A stretch of DNA of 64,000 nucleotides, taken from Chachezhania antarctica (GTDB taxonomy: Bacteria; Pseudomonadota; Alphaproteobacteria; Rhodobacterales; Rhodobacteraceae). The first letter of the stretch is position 1, and each line of letters opens with the position of its first letter. A model generated the notes under the pieces. It made no database searches. It had not been told where the DNA came from and saw nothing but the letters and a program-made list of their open reading frames with translations. The DNA lies in assembly GCF_003646465.1 (NCBI RefSeq), contig NZ_QZEX01000004.1, forward strand, positions 310,001-374,000, read 5' to 3'. Of the stretch, positions 1-11,235 are shown in pieces. The translations under genes were made by a program, and so were the position numbers.

Positions 1-326
1 CGCGCGTTTTCCTGTTCCAGCTGCAACGCGGCCTCTTTCCAGGCCTGCATCTGGCGCAATTCGCTGCGCAGTTCCTGGTTCTGTTCGGCCAGCCGGCGAT
101 AGCTTTGGAAGTCGCGGCCAAGATTGACCAGCCCGGTGACCGGCGCCATCGCCCAGTCCATGTTGGGCACCAGCCTGTCGATGACCTGCGCGCGCAGGCG
201 TTCCACCCGCGGGCTGTCGATGCGCCAGAACAGGAACAGGCCGAACAGGGCCACGCAGATCACGATCAGAAGCAGGCGCCGGAGCGGGCCTGCATAATCG
301 GTCGTCTGTCCGCTGTCCTTGGCCAA
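1..326 (-). CDS. mreC: Rod shape-determining protein MreC (partial, cut by left edge)
   Basis: MreC is the bitopic periplasmic scaffold of the elongasome that connects cytoplasmic MreB with MreD, RodA and PBP2. About the first 108 codons are in the window and the rest lies beyond the left edge. Read from a TTG at 324-326 the protein begins LAKDSGQTTDYAGPLRRLL, has one membrane helix (about residues 20-35) and then a Gln/Glu-rich helix containing LAEQNQELRSELRQMQ, the coiled coil expected for MreC dimerisation. It follows mreB by 76 nt on the same strand, the conserved mreB-mreC order. No ATG is in frame upstream, so the TTG start is inferred from where similarity to the family appears to begin and from a weak GGGA upstream. 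Confidence 0.85.
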   Translation of the reverse strand, partial: MAKDSGQTTDYAGPLRRLLLIVICVALFGLFLFWRIDSPRVERLRAQVIDRLVPNMDWAMAPVTGLVNLGRDFQSYRRLAEQNQELRSELRQMQAWKEAALQLEQENA

Positions 327-402
327 TCGGCAATTCCCGTCCGTGGGTTCTGCGTTCGGGGCTTCCTCGCGAAGCGCCGCTCACCCGGCAGGCGGGCGGG
401 CC

Positions 403-3344
<2,942 letters not shown>

Positions 3345-3454
3345 GGTATGTCCTTCGTGTGTCCGTAAGCCTTCTGAAGAACCGGCGGGGTTCGGATCGG
3401 TCACGTGCCCGTTGCGCGGGCGTCAGGTTGGCTGTGATGTGATCCGGTGCCGGG

Positions 3455-3506
3455 GGCGCGCAGGCATTAACCTCTGAGCGGGCGCGCCTGATGGCACGCT
3501 CAGAGG
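3455..3506 (-). promoter_or_regulatory. Leucine attenuator-like structure before leuA
   Basis: A perfect 10-bp inverted repeat, CCTCTGAGCG (3471-3480) and CGCTCAGAGG (3497-3506), overlaps the stop codon of the leader peptide. The loop contains GCGCGCC (3482-3488), which can pair instead with GGCGCGC at 3455-3461, so two competing folds are possible. A ribosome stalled on the leucine codons just upstream would block the first fold. No T-run follows the first stem (only TTAATG), so which fold terminates transcription is not clear. Confidence 0.7.
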
Positions 3507-3589
3507 CGGACTAGCAGAAGCAGTAGGCCAGCGGCGCGGAGGGTGTCCGCGCGCAGGGGCAGGGCGTGATATGCGGCCATCGCGTTCAT
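3500..3589 (-). CDS. leuL: leu operon leader peptide
   Basis: A 29-codon reading frame, ATG at 3587-3589 and TGA at 3500-3502, lies about 155 nt before leuA. Nine of 29 residues are leucine, including a run of five near the end (GLLLLLVRL), and two of the run use CTA, a codon expected to be rare in DNA this GC-rich. The stop codon lies within the first arm of a perfect 10-bp hairpin. This is the classic arrangement of an amino-acid attenuator: scarce charged tRNA-Leu stalls the ribosome in the Leu run and shifts RNA folding so leuA is transcribed. Leader-peptide attenuation of leuA is known in Alphaproteobacteria; its use here is inferred. Confidence 0.85.
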   Translation of the reverse strand: MNAMAAYHALPLRADTLRAAGLLLLLVRL

Positions 3590-3794
3590 GGGCGCACGCT
3601 ATACCGGACAGGGCGCGGAAGAAAAGCGCGAATTCGGGGGAACCGGCACATTTTCGCGGCGCATCGCGAAGCGTGGCAGGCTTGCGCCTGTGGCGTCCGG
3701 CGATGCGTGGCGAGACGCATGAGCCGTAGCGCCGACGCGCGGGCCGTGGAATAGTCGTTCGGGGAAGCGGATCCGGAGGCAGGAGATCACAGCC

Positions 3795-4568
3795 ATGGGC
3801 GCACGTATTTTATCGGTACTACTGATCCTGCTGCTGGTGGCATGCGGACAGAAGCCGGTCACCAATGTGGCGGTGTTGCAGTCTGGCCCGTCCAATTTCG
3901 GCGATCTCGATCCGACCGACTGGGGCGGGCCCGGGCCGCGGGCCTATCCGATCCACGGGCTCGATATCTCGCGCTTTCAGGAGCCTATCAACTGGGACGC
4001 GGCGCGGAATGCCGGCGTGCGCTTCGCCTTCATCAAGGCGACCGAGGGCGGCGACCTGGCCGATCCGCGGTTCAGGGAGCACAGCCGCGGCGCCGAACTG
4101 GCAGGCGTGCCGCACGCGGCCTATCACTTCTACTACTGGTGCCGCCCGGCGGCCGAGCAGGCGGCGTGGTTCATCCGCAACGTCCCGCGTGGCGATAACA
4201 GGCTGCCCCATGTGCTCGACATGGAATGGACGCCGTTTTCGCCCACCTGCACGATCCGGCCCCCGGGGGATGTTGTCCGGCGCGAGGCGAAGATCTTCCT
4301 CGATATCCTCGAAAAGCACTACGGCCGCCGCCCGATCATCTACACCACGCCCGATTTCTTCGAGGACACGCATATCGGGCGATTGTCGCGCACGGATTTC
4401 TGGCTCCGCTCGGTCTCGCAACTGCCGCACAAGCGGTACGAGGGGCGGTCGTGGCTGTTCTGGCAGTACACCAGCACCGGCGTGGTTCCGGGCGTGCAGG
4501 GCGGGGTGGATATCAACGTCTTCAACGGCTCGGCCGAGGACTGGCTGAAGTTCACCGGCGCGCGGTAG
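3795..4568 (+). CDS. GH25 lysozyme-like lipoprotein
   Basis: Glycoside hydrolase family 25 (Chalaropsis-type lysozyme), predicted to cleave the MurNAc-GlcNAc bond of peptidoglycan from the envelope side. The 257-residue precursor starts with a lipoprotein signal peptide whose lipobox LVAC puts the acylated Cys at residue 17. The GH25 barrel begins at HGLDISRFQ (Asp57) and carries the acidic LDMEW motif (Asp142, Glu144) at the catalytic strand; FIKATEG and YHFYY are also family signatures. A GGAG sequence lies a few bases before the ATG. The gene stands alone between leuL and a convergent RTX gene. It may act in wall remodelling rather than as a secreted bacteriolysin. Confidence 0.93.
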   Translation: MGARILSVLLILLLVACGQKPVTNVAVLQSGPSNFGDLDPTDWGGPGPRAYPIHGLDISRFQEPINWDAARNAGVRFAFIKATEGGDLADPRFREHSRGAELAGVPHAAYHFYYWCRPAAEQAAWFIRNVPRGDNRLPHVLDMEWTPFSPTCTIRPPGDVVRREAKIFLDILEKHYGRRPIIYTTPDFFEDTHIGRLSRTDFWLRSVSQLPHKRYEGRSWLFWQYTSTGVVPGVQGGVDINVFNGSAEDWLKFTGAR

Positions 4569-4615
4569 GGGCGTGACCCCCGCGTCCTCCAGCTTTTGAC
4601 ACTCATTTGTCGTCT

Positions 4616-4692
4616 GGCCCGCGGTCATCCCGGGCCGTGAACGACCCTCCCAACGGTCGGGCACCACGTTGATGCCCGGCGTTGAACGCCGG
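4616..4692. terminator. Paired hairpins between convergent genes
   Basis: Two perfect inverted repeats lie between the 3' ends of the GH25 and RTX genes: GGCCCG (4616-4621) with CGGGCC (4631-4636), and CCGGCGT (4676-4682) with ACGCCGG (4686-4692, 3-nt loop). The placement suggests bidirectional termination; neither has a T-run. Confidence 0.45.
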
Positions 4693-4813
4693 ATGAGCGG
4701 GGTGTCGGAGCCGTGCGACGGGTACAGGTTACAGCGCCCGCCCAGGGTTGGGCGCGATCCTTTGCGCGCGAAGGTGCGGTGAACGGCGGACGTCGTTCGC
4801 GCAGGTACGGGTC

Positions 4814-6526
4814 TTACAGGAAATCGAAGTTGAAGCCTGTCAGGTCGTCCATGTCGACGCCGTTCAGAACGATCCGGTTCTGGCCGTCGTCGTGGGCATC
4901 GTAGATCACCTTGTTGCCGACCTGTTTCGAGGCGGCCTTGAATTCGCGAGCGGTCTCGGCTTCGTCGACGAGTTTCCTGAATTCGATATGATCCTGCTGC
5001 GACCGGGGACCGGTTGCCGTGAAATCCAGAATCCTGTCACGCCCGAAATTGTGGCTGAAGACGAAGGTGTCGGACCCGTTTCCGCCCTGCATCTTGTCGT
5101 TGCCGCCATCGCCTGTCAGCGCGTCGCGGCCCTTGCCACCTTGCAGGTAGTCCTTGCCACCGCCGCCCCACAGAACGTCACCACCTTTGCCGCCGTTCAG
5201 CCAGTCTTTGCCCTTGCCGCCGGACAGCACATCGTCGCCCGCCTCGCCGAACAGCTTGTCCGGCCCTCCGGTCCGGGCATTGCTGTCGCCGTTGATGGTA
5301 TCGTCGCCCTTGCCGCCGCGAATGAAATCCTGCTTGCTGCCCCCCAAGATCACATCATCGCCCTTGCCGGCGTAGAAGGTGTTGCTTTTCCCGTCGGCGT
5401 CCAAGGTGCCGTCTTTGAGAACGGCAAACTGGCTTGGCAGCCGGACGTGATCGTCACCGCCGCCCGCGCGGCCGAAGGTCATGCCGAATGTCGCCTTCTG
5501 TTCGAGATCGGGAAGCTTCCCGTTGAAATCGAACCTGTCATCCCCGCGGCTGAAGGGGGACTTGATGTTCACCGTGACCGAGGCCTCTGCATCCCAGCCG
5601 GACCGGACCGCGAATTCGAGCTCTTCGATATTCATGATCTTGTCCGTCCAGCCGAACGGCTTGTTCTTGATCTCGAACACGCCGTCCAAGGGATTGCCGA
5701 CCGTGGATATCTTGAAGTCCTTCCGCATGAACTGCTGGGCTTCGGAACGGGGCAACTGCTTGAAGTCGTAATAGTACTCTCCGTCGTCGTAGATCAGTCG
5801 GTCGAAGCCGCCGCCGCCGTCGATGACCGACCCGCCCTTGTACCGTCCGGTCGGAGACTGGTCGGTCCGATCCGGCCAGTGGCCGTTGTTCTCGAGGTAG
5901 TGATCGGGGAAGAACGTGGACACCACGTCGTTCCTGTCGCCCAGTTCGATCTGCTTGTCCCCCGAGACCAGGAAGATGTGGACGCGTTCGTCTTCGACAT
6001 CGAACCCGGAGCCGAGATGCTTCAGAAGGTTCTGCTTTGTCTTGTCGCCATATGAAACGATCTCGCTTGCCTTCGGCTTCGCCGTCCAAAGCACATCGCG
6101 GGTGATCGTCGTTCCGGTTTCGGACTTGTCGGCCAGTGCCAGCATGCCGATCTTGCTTTTCTTCTCGATGAGCTTCCATTCGACGTAGTGGGTGCGACTG
6201 GAACCGTCCGCGATTTCCTTGGCGCGGTAGGTGAGCGTCTCGGGCTGGCCGTCGCCGTTTTCCAGGGCTGTGTTCCCGCGGCTGTAGACGTCAAGCTCGT
6301 CCGACCGGTCCTCGGCATCGGCCGTGCGCCTGAAACTGGCATAGGCTTGCCATTCGTCCTGCGCCCGGCTCAGCGTCGCGCCAGAGGGGATCGGCGCGCT
6401 GATACCGGGGGTCCAGCTGTCGTACTTGCCATAGGCCACCATTGCGTCGTTCAGGTTGGCGAACAGGTCCTCGATGGACGACGAGGCATGAAGGACCATG
6501 CCCCAGACAGGCTTTTTCTTCGGCAT
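4814..6526 (-). CDS. RTX (hemolysin-type calcium-binding) repeat protein
   Basis: A 570-residue protein without an N-terminal signal peptide. Residues about 385-490 hold glycine/aspartate nonapeptides of the GGxGxDxxx type (for example GGKGDDTIN and GGKGKDWLN), which fold into a calcium-binding parallel beta-roll. After the roll comes FSHNFGRDRILDFTATG and a C-terminus ending in FNFDFL, the usual place of the uncleaved type I secretion signal. The first ~370 residues match no family I can name, so whether this is an enzyme, adhesin or S-layer-like protein is open. No ABC/HlyD/TolC export genes are in the window. The start MPKKKPVWGMVLHASSS is the first ATG in the frame. Confidence 0.85.
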   Translation of the reverse strand: MPKKKPVWGMVLHASSSIEDLFANLNDAMVAYGKYDSWTPGISAPIPSGATLSRAQDEWQAYASFRRTADAEDRSDELDVYSRGNTALENGDGQPETLTYRAKEIADGSSRTHYVEWKLIEKKSKIGMLALADKSETGTTITRDVLWTAKPKASEIVSYGDKTKQNLLKHLGSGFDVEDERVHIFLVSGDKQIELGDRNDVVSTFFPDHYLENNGHWPDRTDQSPTGRYKGGSVIDGGGGFDRLIYDDGEYYYDFKQLPRSEAQQFMRKDFKISTVGNPLDGVFEIKNKPFGWTDKIMNIEELEFAVRSGWDAEASVTVNIKSPFSRGDDRFDFNGKLPDLEQKATFGMTFGRAGGGDDHVRLPSQFAVLKDGTLDADGKSNTFYAGKGDDVILGGSKQDFIRGGKGDDTINGDSNARTGGPDKLFGEAGDDVLSGGKGKDWLNGGKGGDVLWGGGGKDYLQGGKGRDALTGDGGNDKMQGGNGSDTFVFSHNFGRDRILDFTATGPRSQQDHIEFRKLVDEAETAREFKAASKQVGNKVIYDAHDDGQNRIVLNGVDMDDLTGFNFDFL

Positions 6527-6757
6527 GACGGGGTACTCCTTTGCCTGGCTTGCATCGGCACCGGCGAACTATGAAGGCTGACCGGGCGTCCGGTAAAACA
6601 ATCACAAGTTAAATTATTCGTCCACGTTTGGGCCGCCCTTACCGGTCACCGGCGGAGACGATCCGGCGCGAATGGGCCACACCATTCAACCCAGCCGAAT
6701 TTCGGTTGGAATCGTTTTCAGTCTGGGGTTGTTGAATGCGCCGTGGAGGACGCAGCA

Positions 6758-6806
6758 CGGTCAGCCGTCGTGCTGCAAGGGCGCGGTCAGCCGTCGTCCT
6801 GCAAGG
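6758..6806. repeat. Tandem duplication over the stop codon of the MORN gene
   Basis: Two 23-nt copies, 6758-6780 and 6784-6806, differ at one position and are offset by 26 nt. The right-hand copy encodes the last codons of the MORN protein (LQDDG and stop); the left-hand copy lies just past the stop on the minus strand and would read LQHDG and a stop in a shifted frame. Confidence 0.8.
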
Positions 6807-8205
6807 TTCCGCCCACCCACGTGCCCGACCGTTCGGCGCCGGTGGCATAGCGCATCGTGCCTTCGCCCTGGCGGACCCCGTCGACGACCGCGCCCTCGTA
6901 GACATCGCCATTGGGATAGGTCGCAACGCCCCGGCCGTTCATGTCGCCTTCGACCCACTGGCCTTCGTAGGTGAACCCGGACGGCATCTCGATCTTGCCG
7001 CGTCCGTCGCGCTGATCGTTGATGAACTGACCGGTGTAGACGCTGCCATCGACATAGGACGCCACACCTTCGCCATGGCGCAGCCCGTTCAGCCAGTCGC
7101 CCTCGTACGTGTAGCCATCGGGCAGGACCAGCTTGCCGCGGCCATGGCTCTTGCCGTCCTTGAAGCCGCCCTCGTAGACCGCGCCGTTGGGATAGCGGAC
7201 CGTGCCCGTCCCGTCCACGGCACCGCCGATCCACGTGCCCTTGTAGCTGGTGCCGTCGGGATAGATCAGCTCTCCATCGCCTTCGGCCAGCCCGTCCTTC
7301 AACTCGCCAAGGTAGACCGAGCCGTCGGGATAGCTGACCTTGGCCTCGCGCGTCAGCTGGCCTTCCGACCAGATGCCTTCGTAGGTGTAGCCGTCCTTCG
7401 TCGTCAGCGTCCCGAACCCGTGGCGCATGTCGTCGAGGTACGAGCCTTCGTAGACGTCGCCGTTGGCGTAGGTCATCTTCCCCTTTCCGGCGAGCTTGCC
7501 GCGGATCACCGAGCCCTCGTAGACATCGCCGTTCGGATGGGTGATCCGGCCCTGACCGTCGAGCTGCCCGTCGCTCCACTGTCCGTACATGACCATGCCG
7601 TCCGGGAAGGTGAGGGAACCCACGCCGGAAATCTCGCCGTCCTCAAGCCCGCCTTCGTAGACGACGCCATCGGCATAGGTGAACTTGCCCTGTCCGTGCT
7701 TGCGCCCGTTCACCCAGTCGCCTTCGTAGACGTAGCCGGGGCTTTTCATCGTGCCCTCGCCATGGGGCAGGGCGTCCTGAAGCTGACCTTCATAGCGCCC
7801 GCCATCGGCAAAGACGACAATGCCGCGGCCCTGGATGATGCCGTCGACCCACTGGCCTTCGTAGGTGCCGCCGTCGGAGAACACGATCATGCCCGTGCCG
7901 TGCGGCTTGCCCTTCGCGAATTCGCCTTCATAGACCACGCCATTGGCGAAGCGCGCGGTGCCGGTGCCGCTGATCTCCCCGTCGACCCAGTCGCCGGTGT
8001 ATTCATAGCCGCTGGGCAGGCGGTAGGTGCCGGTGCCGTGCTGCAGGCCGTTGCGGAAAGTGCCTTCGTAGACGCCGCCGATCTCGTCCTGCGTCGTCTC
8101 GACCGGGTTGATCTGGGCCAGGGCGGGGCCGGACGCCATCGGGCCGGACGCCAGCAGTCCGGCCGCCATCAAACGTGCGATCACTGCCGCGATGGGCTGT
8201 TTCAT
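6787..8205 (-). CDS. Exported MORN-repeat protein (19 repeats)
   Basis: A 472-residue protein with a Sec signal peptide (hydrophobic AAVIARLMAAGLLASG, cleavage after about ALAQ) followed almost entirely by MORN repeats. I count 18 full and one partial copy with a regular 23-residue period of the form VYEGxxxxGxxxGxGxxxxPNG. MORN repeats form an elongated beta-hairpin array that binds lipids or proteins in the systems studied. With the signal peptide the array should lie in the periplasm or outside the cell, so a cytoplasmic PIP kinase-like role is unlikely. No enzymatic domain is attached. Copies 5, 9 and 11 are the most divergent. Neighbours give no functional hint. Confidence 0.88.
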   Translation of the reverse strand: MKQPIAAVIARLMAAGLLASGPMASGPALAQINPVETTQDEIGGVYEGTFRNGLQHGTGTYRLPSGYEYTGDWVDGEISGTGTARFANGVVYEGEFAKGKPHGTGMIVFSDGGTYEGQWVDGIIQGRGIVVFADGGRYEGQLQDALPHGEGTMKSPGYVYEGDWVNGRKHGQGKFTYADGVVYEGGLEDGEISGVGSLTFPDGMVMYGQWSDGQLDGQGRITHPNGDVYEGSVIRGKLAGKGKMTYANGDVYEGSYLDDMRHGFGTLTTKDGYTYEGIWSEGQLTREAKVSYPDGSVYLGELKDGLAEGDGELIYPDGTSYKGTWIGGAVDGTGTVRYPNGAVYEGGFKDGKSHGRGKLVLPDGYTYEGDWLNGLRHGEGVASYVDGSVYTGQFINDQRDGRGKIEMPSGFTYEGQWVEGDMNGRGVATYPNGDVYEGAVVDGVRQGEGTMRYATGAERSGTWVGGTLQDDG

Positions 8206-8399
8206 TCCCGTCCCCCTTCGGGTCGGCGCCGCGTCCGGTGCCGCAAGGCGTCACCTTCGTGCATCCGCTTTCGCGGCGAAAACTAGGTCAGCGTGCAGGC
8301 CCGGGCAACGTCTTTTCGACATTGGCACTTTTCCCCCGGCGACGATTTGCTACAGGGCTTGGGCTGGACCCCGACCCGGAAAGCGAGGCAACTGACCTT

Positions 8400-10061
8400 A
8401 TGGCCGATACGTTCCGTCTGACCCTTGCACAGTTGAACCCCGTGGTGGGCGACCTTGCCGGCAATGCCGCCAAGGCCCGTGCCGTGTGGGAGGAAGGCCG
8501 CGCCGCCGGTGCCGACCTCGTCGCGATGACCGAGATGTTCATCACCGGCTACAACGTGCAGGACCTGATCCTGAAGCCCGCCTTCCACGATGCCGCGATT
8601 GCCGAGATCCGCAAGCTGGCGGAGGAGTGCGCCGACGGCCCGGCGCTGGCCATCGGCGGGCCGTGGGTCGAGGACAACAGGCTTTACAACGCCTACCACA
8701 TCCTGCGGAACGGGCGCATCGCGTCGACCGTGCTGAAGCATCACCTGCCGAACGAGACGGTCTTCGACGAGGTCCGCGTTTACGACAGCGGCCCGCTGGG
8801 CGGCCCCTACTCGGTTGGCAACACCCGCATCGGCAGCCCGATCTGCGAAGACGCCTGGCACGAGGACGTGGCCGAGACGCTGGCCGAGACGGGGGCGGAG
8901 TTCCTGCTCGTGCCCAATGGCTCGCCCTACTACCGGGGCAAGTACGACAAGCGGATGAACCTCATGGTCTCCCGCGTGATCGAGACCGGATTGCCGCTGA
9001 TCTACCTGAACATGGTGGGCGGGCAGGACGATCAGGTCTTCGACGGCGCGTCCTTCGTGCTGAACCCGGGCGGGCAGCTGGCGCTGCAGATGCCCTACCT
9101 GCGCGAGGCGGTGGCGCATCTGGATCTGGAACGCGGACCGGACGGCTGGCGCGCCAAGGAAGGCCCCAAGGCCGTGCGCCCCGACGACTGGGAGCAGGAT
9201 TACCACGTCATGGTGATCGCGCTGCGCGATTACATGGCGAAGACCGGCTTCAGGAAGGTGCTGCTGGGCCTGTCGGGCGGCGTGGATTCCGCGCTGGTCG
9301 CGGCCATCGCGGTGGATGCGCTGGGCCCCGAGAACGTGCGCTGCGTGATGCTGCCGTCGGAGTACACGTCGCAGGGATCTCTGGACGACGCCAAGGACGC
9401 GGCGGAGCGGATGGGCTGTCATTACGATTTCGTGCCGATCTCTGGCGCGCGGGACGCGGTGACGGAAACGCTGGCGCCGCTGTTCGACGGGCGCGAGCCG
9501 GACCTGACGGAGGAAAACATCCAGTCCCGCCTGCGGGGGCTGCTGCTGATGGCGATGTCGAACAAGTTCGGCGAGATGCTTCTGACCACGGGCAACAAGT
9601 CGGAAGTGGCGGTGGGCTATGCCACGATCTACGGCGACATGGCGGGCGGCTACAATCCGATCAAGGACCTGTACAAGACCCGCGTGTTCGAGACCTGCCA
9701 CTGGCGGAACGCGAACCACCGCGACTGGATGAAGGGCCCCGCAGGCGAGGTGATCCCGGTGTCGATCATCGAGAAGCCGCCGAGTGCGGAACTGCGGGCC
9801 GATCAGAAGGACAGCGATTCGCTGCCCGATTACCCGGAGCTGGATGCGATCCTGGACATTCTCGTCGATCAGGACGGCTCGATCGCGGATTGCGTGGCGG
9901 CCGGGTTCGATGCGGAGACGGCCCGGAAGGTGGAGCACCTGATCTATATCAGCGAGTACAAACGCTTCCAGTCGGCGCCCGGGACGCGTCTGTCGAAACG
10001 GGCGTTCTGGCTGGATCGGCGGTATCCGATTGCCAATCGGTGGAGAGAACCGAAGGCTTAG
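8400..10061 (+). CDS. nadE: Glutamine-dependent NAD+ synthetase
   Basis: Makes NAD+ from nicotinic acid adenine dinucleotide using glutamine as nitrogen donor, the last step of NAD synthesis. The 553-residue protein fuses an N-terminal nitrilase-type glutaminase (Glu45 in TEMFITGY, a central Lys in LKHHLPNE, Cys149 in SPICEDAW) to a C-terminal synthetase with the ATP-pyrophosphatase loop SGGVDS at 292-297. Ammonia is tunnelled between the two in the family. The start is the ATG at 8400 opening MADTFRLTLAQLNP; upstream codons in frame show no similarity. Length is normal. nadD, the preceding enzyme, is at 25.5-26.1 kb. Confidence 0.96.
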   Translation: MADTFRLTLAQLNPVVGDLAGNAAKARAVWEEGRAAGADLVAMTEMFITGYNVQDLILKPAFHDAAIAEIRKLAEECADGPALAIGGPWVEDNRLYNAYHILRNGRIASTVLKHHLPNETVFDEVRVYDSGPLGGPYSVGNTRIGSPICEDAWHEDVAETLAETGAEFLLVPNGSPYYRGKYDKRMNLMVSRVIETGLPLIYLNMVGGQDDQVFDGASFVLNPGGQLALQMPYLREAVAHLDLERGPDGWRAKEGPKAVRPDDWEQDYHVMVIALRDYMAKTGFRKVLLGLSGGVDSALVAAIAVDALGPENVRCVMLPSEYTSQGSLDDAKDAAERMGCHYDFVPISGARDAVTETLAPLFDGREPDLTEENIQSRLRGLLLMAMSNKFGEMLLTTGNKSEVAVGYATIYGDMAGGYNPIKDLYKTRVFETCHWRNANHRDWMKGPAGEVIPVSIIEKPPSAELRADQKDSDSLPDYPELDAILDILVDQDGSIADCVAAGFDAETARKVEHLIYISEYKRFQSAPGTRLSKRAFWLDRRYPIANRWREPKA

Positions 10062-10094
10062 ATTGCGCCGCGGCTGCGCGCGTCGCCCGGGTTG

Positions 10095-10148
10095 ACGGGG
10101 GGACGGCCGCCCCCCGTGCCCCCCGCCCGGGGGACCACGGTCCCCCGG
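10095..10148. terminator. GC-rich double hairpin between convergent genes
   Basis: Two perfect stems lie between nadE and the MBL-fold gene: ACGGGGGG (10095-10102) with CCCCCCGT (10110-10117), and CCGGGGGAC (10127-10135) with GTCCCCCGG (10140-10148, 4-nt loop). They are followed by CCCCCGTGAGTACTTTCAG and a purine-rich tail to about 10180. I recall similar blocks between genes in roseobacter genomes, so this may be a dispersed intergenic repeat as well as a bidirectional terminator. Confidence 0.6.
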
Positions 10149-10189
10149 ACCCCCGTGAGTACTTTCAGAAAGAAGAAGACCGGCGGGCG

Positions 10190-11125
10190 TCAGCCGAGGA
10201 GCTGGTAGCTGACGGGGACGAAGCGGAAGCCGTCGCCCCTGGGTTCGACATAGCCCGCGGCGGGGAAGGGCATATGGTAGCCGATCATCGGGATCTTGTC
10301 GGTGGCCAGCATGTCGAAATACTTCCGCCGCGTGGCGCTGGCCGCTTCCTTGTCGCTGTCGAAGCTGGTGTGCCATTCCGGGTTCTGGAACGGGTAGACG
10401 TAGTGGTTTGCCATGTCTGCCGTCAGCAGGAGCGGCTTGCCGGCCGATTCGATGCGGTAGATCATGTGGCCCGGCGTATGGCCGAAGGCGGCGTGGCCGG
10501 TGATCCCGGGGACGACCTCGTCCTCGTCGCCGATGAAGGTCATCTTGTCCTTGAAGGGTTCGATCTTCGTGGCCATCAGATCGGTGATCCGGTTCGATCC
10601 GCTGGCCATCCACGCATCGTATTCCTGCTGGCCGGTCACGTAGCGCGCATTGGGGAAGGTCGGCGCATCGCCCGTTGTCATGCCGCCGATATGGTCGGGG
10701 TGCATGTGGGTGATCACGACGATATCCACGTCCTCGGGGCTGGCGCCGGCCTCGGTCAGGGCTTTCTGGATCCCGCCCTGTCCCAGCCCGGTATCGAACA
10801 GCACCATGCCGTTGCCGCTGTCGACCAGCGTGGGCGTGAAGTAGAACTGCGCCTTGTCGGCGGGGATGAAGTTCTCGGTCGAGACCTCGGTGAATTCTTC
10901 CTCGGACACGTTGGCGCCGAAGATGTCCTGCACCCCGTCGCGCGGCATGGAGCCATCGAGGAGCGTCGTGACTTTCATGTCGCCGATATGGAAGCTGCGC
11001 GTGTTGGGCAGGCTTTCTGGCGAACCCTGGGCTGAAGCTTGCGTCGCGAAAGGCGCGGTGGCCGCGGCAAGCGGCAGGGCGGCTCCGGCGCCGAGTGCTG
11101 CGCGGCGGGACAGTCTGGCAGTCAT
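10190..11125 (-). CDS. MBL-fold metallo-hydrolase, Tat-exported
   Basis: Metallo-beta-lactamase-fold hydrolase of 311 residues. The N-terminus SRRAALGAGAALPLAAA is a twin-arginine signal, so the enzyme should fold with its metals in the cytoplasm and work in the periplasm. The dinuclear metal motif HMHPDHIGG is present, with later ligand-type motifs in GHAAFGHTPGH and ADMANHYVYP. The layout resembles the methyl parathion hydrolase / N-acyl-homoserine lactonase branch, but the substrate cannot be told from sequence: a lactonase, an esterase or phosphotriesterase-like activity are all possible. It is divergent from the DUF1801 gene and convergent with nadE. Confidence 0.9.
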   Translation of the reverse strand: MTARLSRRAALGAGAALPLAAATAPFATQASAQGSPESLPNTRSFHIGDMKVTTLLDGSMPRDGVQDIFGANVSEEEFTEVSTENFIPADKAQFYFTPTLVDSGNGMVLFDTGLGQGGIQKALTEAGASPEDVDIVVITHMHPDHIGGMTTGDAPTFPNARYVTGQQEYDAWMASGSNRITDLMATKIEPFKDKMTFIGDEDEVVPGITGHAAFGHTPGHMIYRIESAGKPLLLTADMANHYVYPFQNPEWHTSFDSDKEAASATRRKYFDMLATDKIPMIGYHMPFPAAGYVEPRGDGFRFVPVSYQLLG

Positions 11126-11235
11126 GGGATGATCCTCCGATAGTCCGTTGTTTCGTGCGCAGGACGTAAAAAGATGCCCCGCGTACGCAGGAATTATTTC
11201 AGATTTTCCGCTCGGCCAGTATTAAAGTGGTTGTG

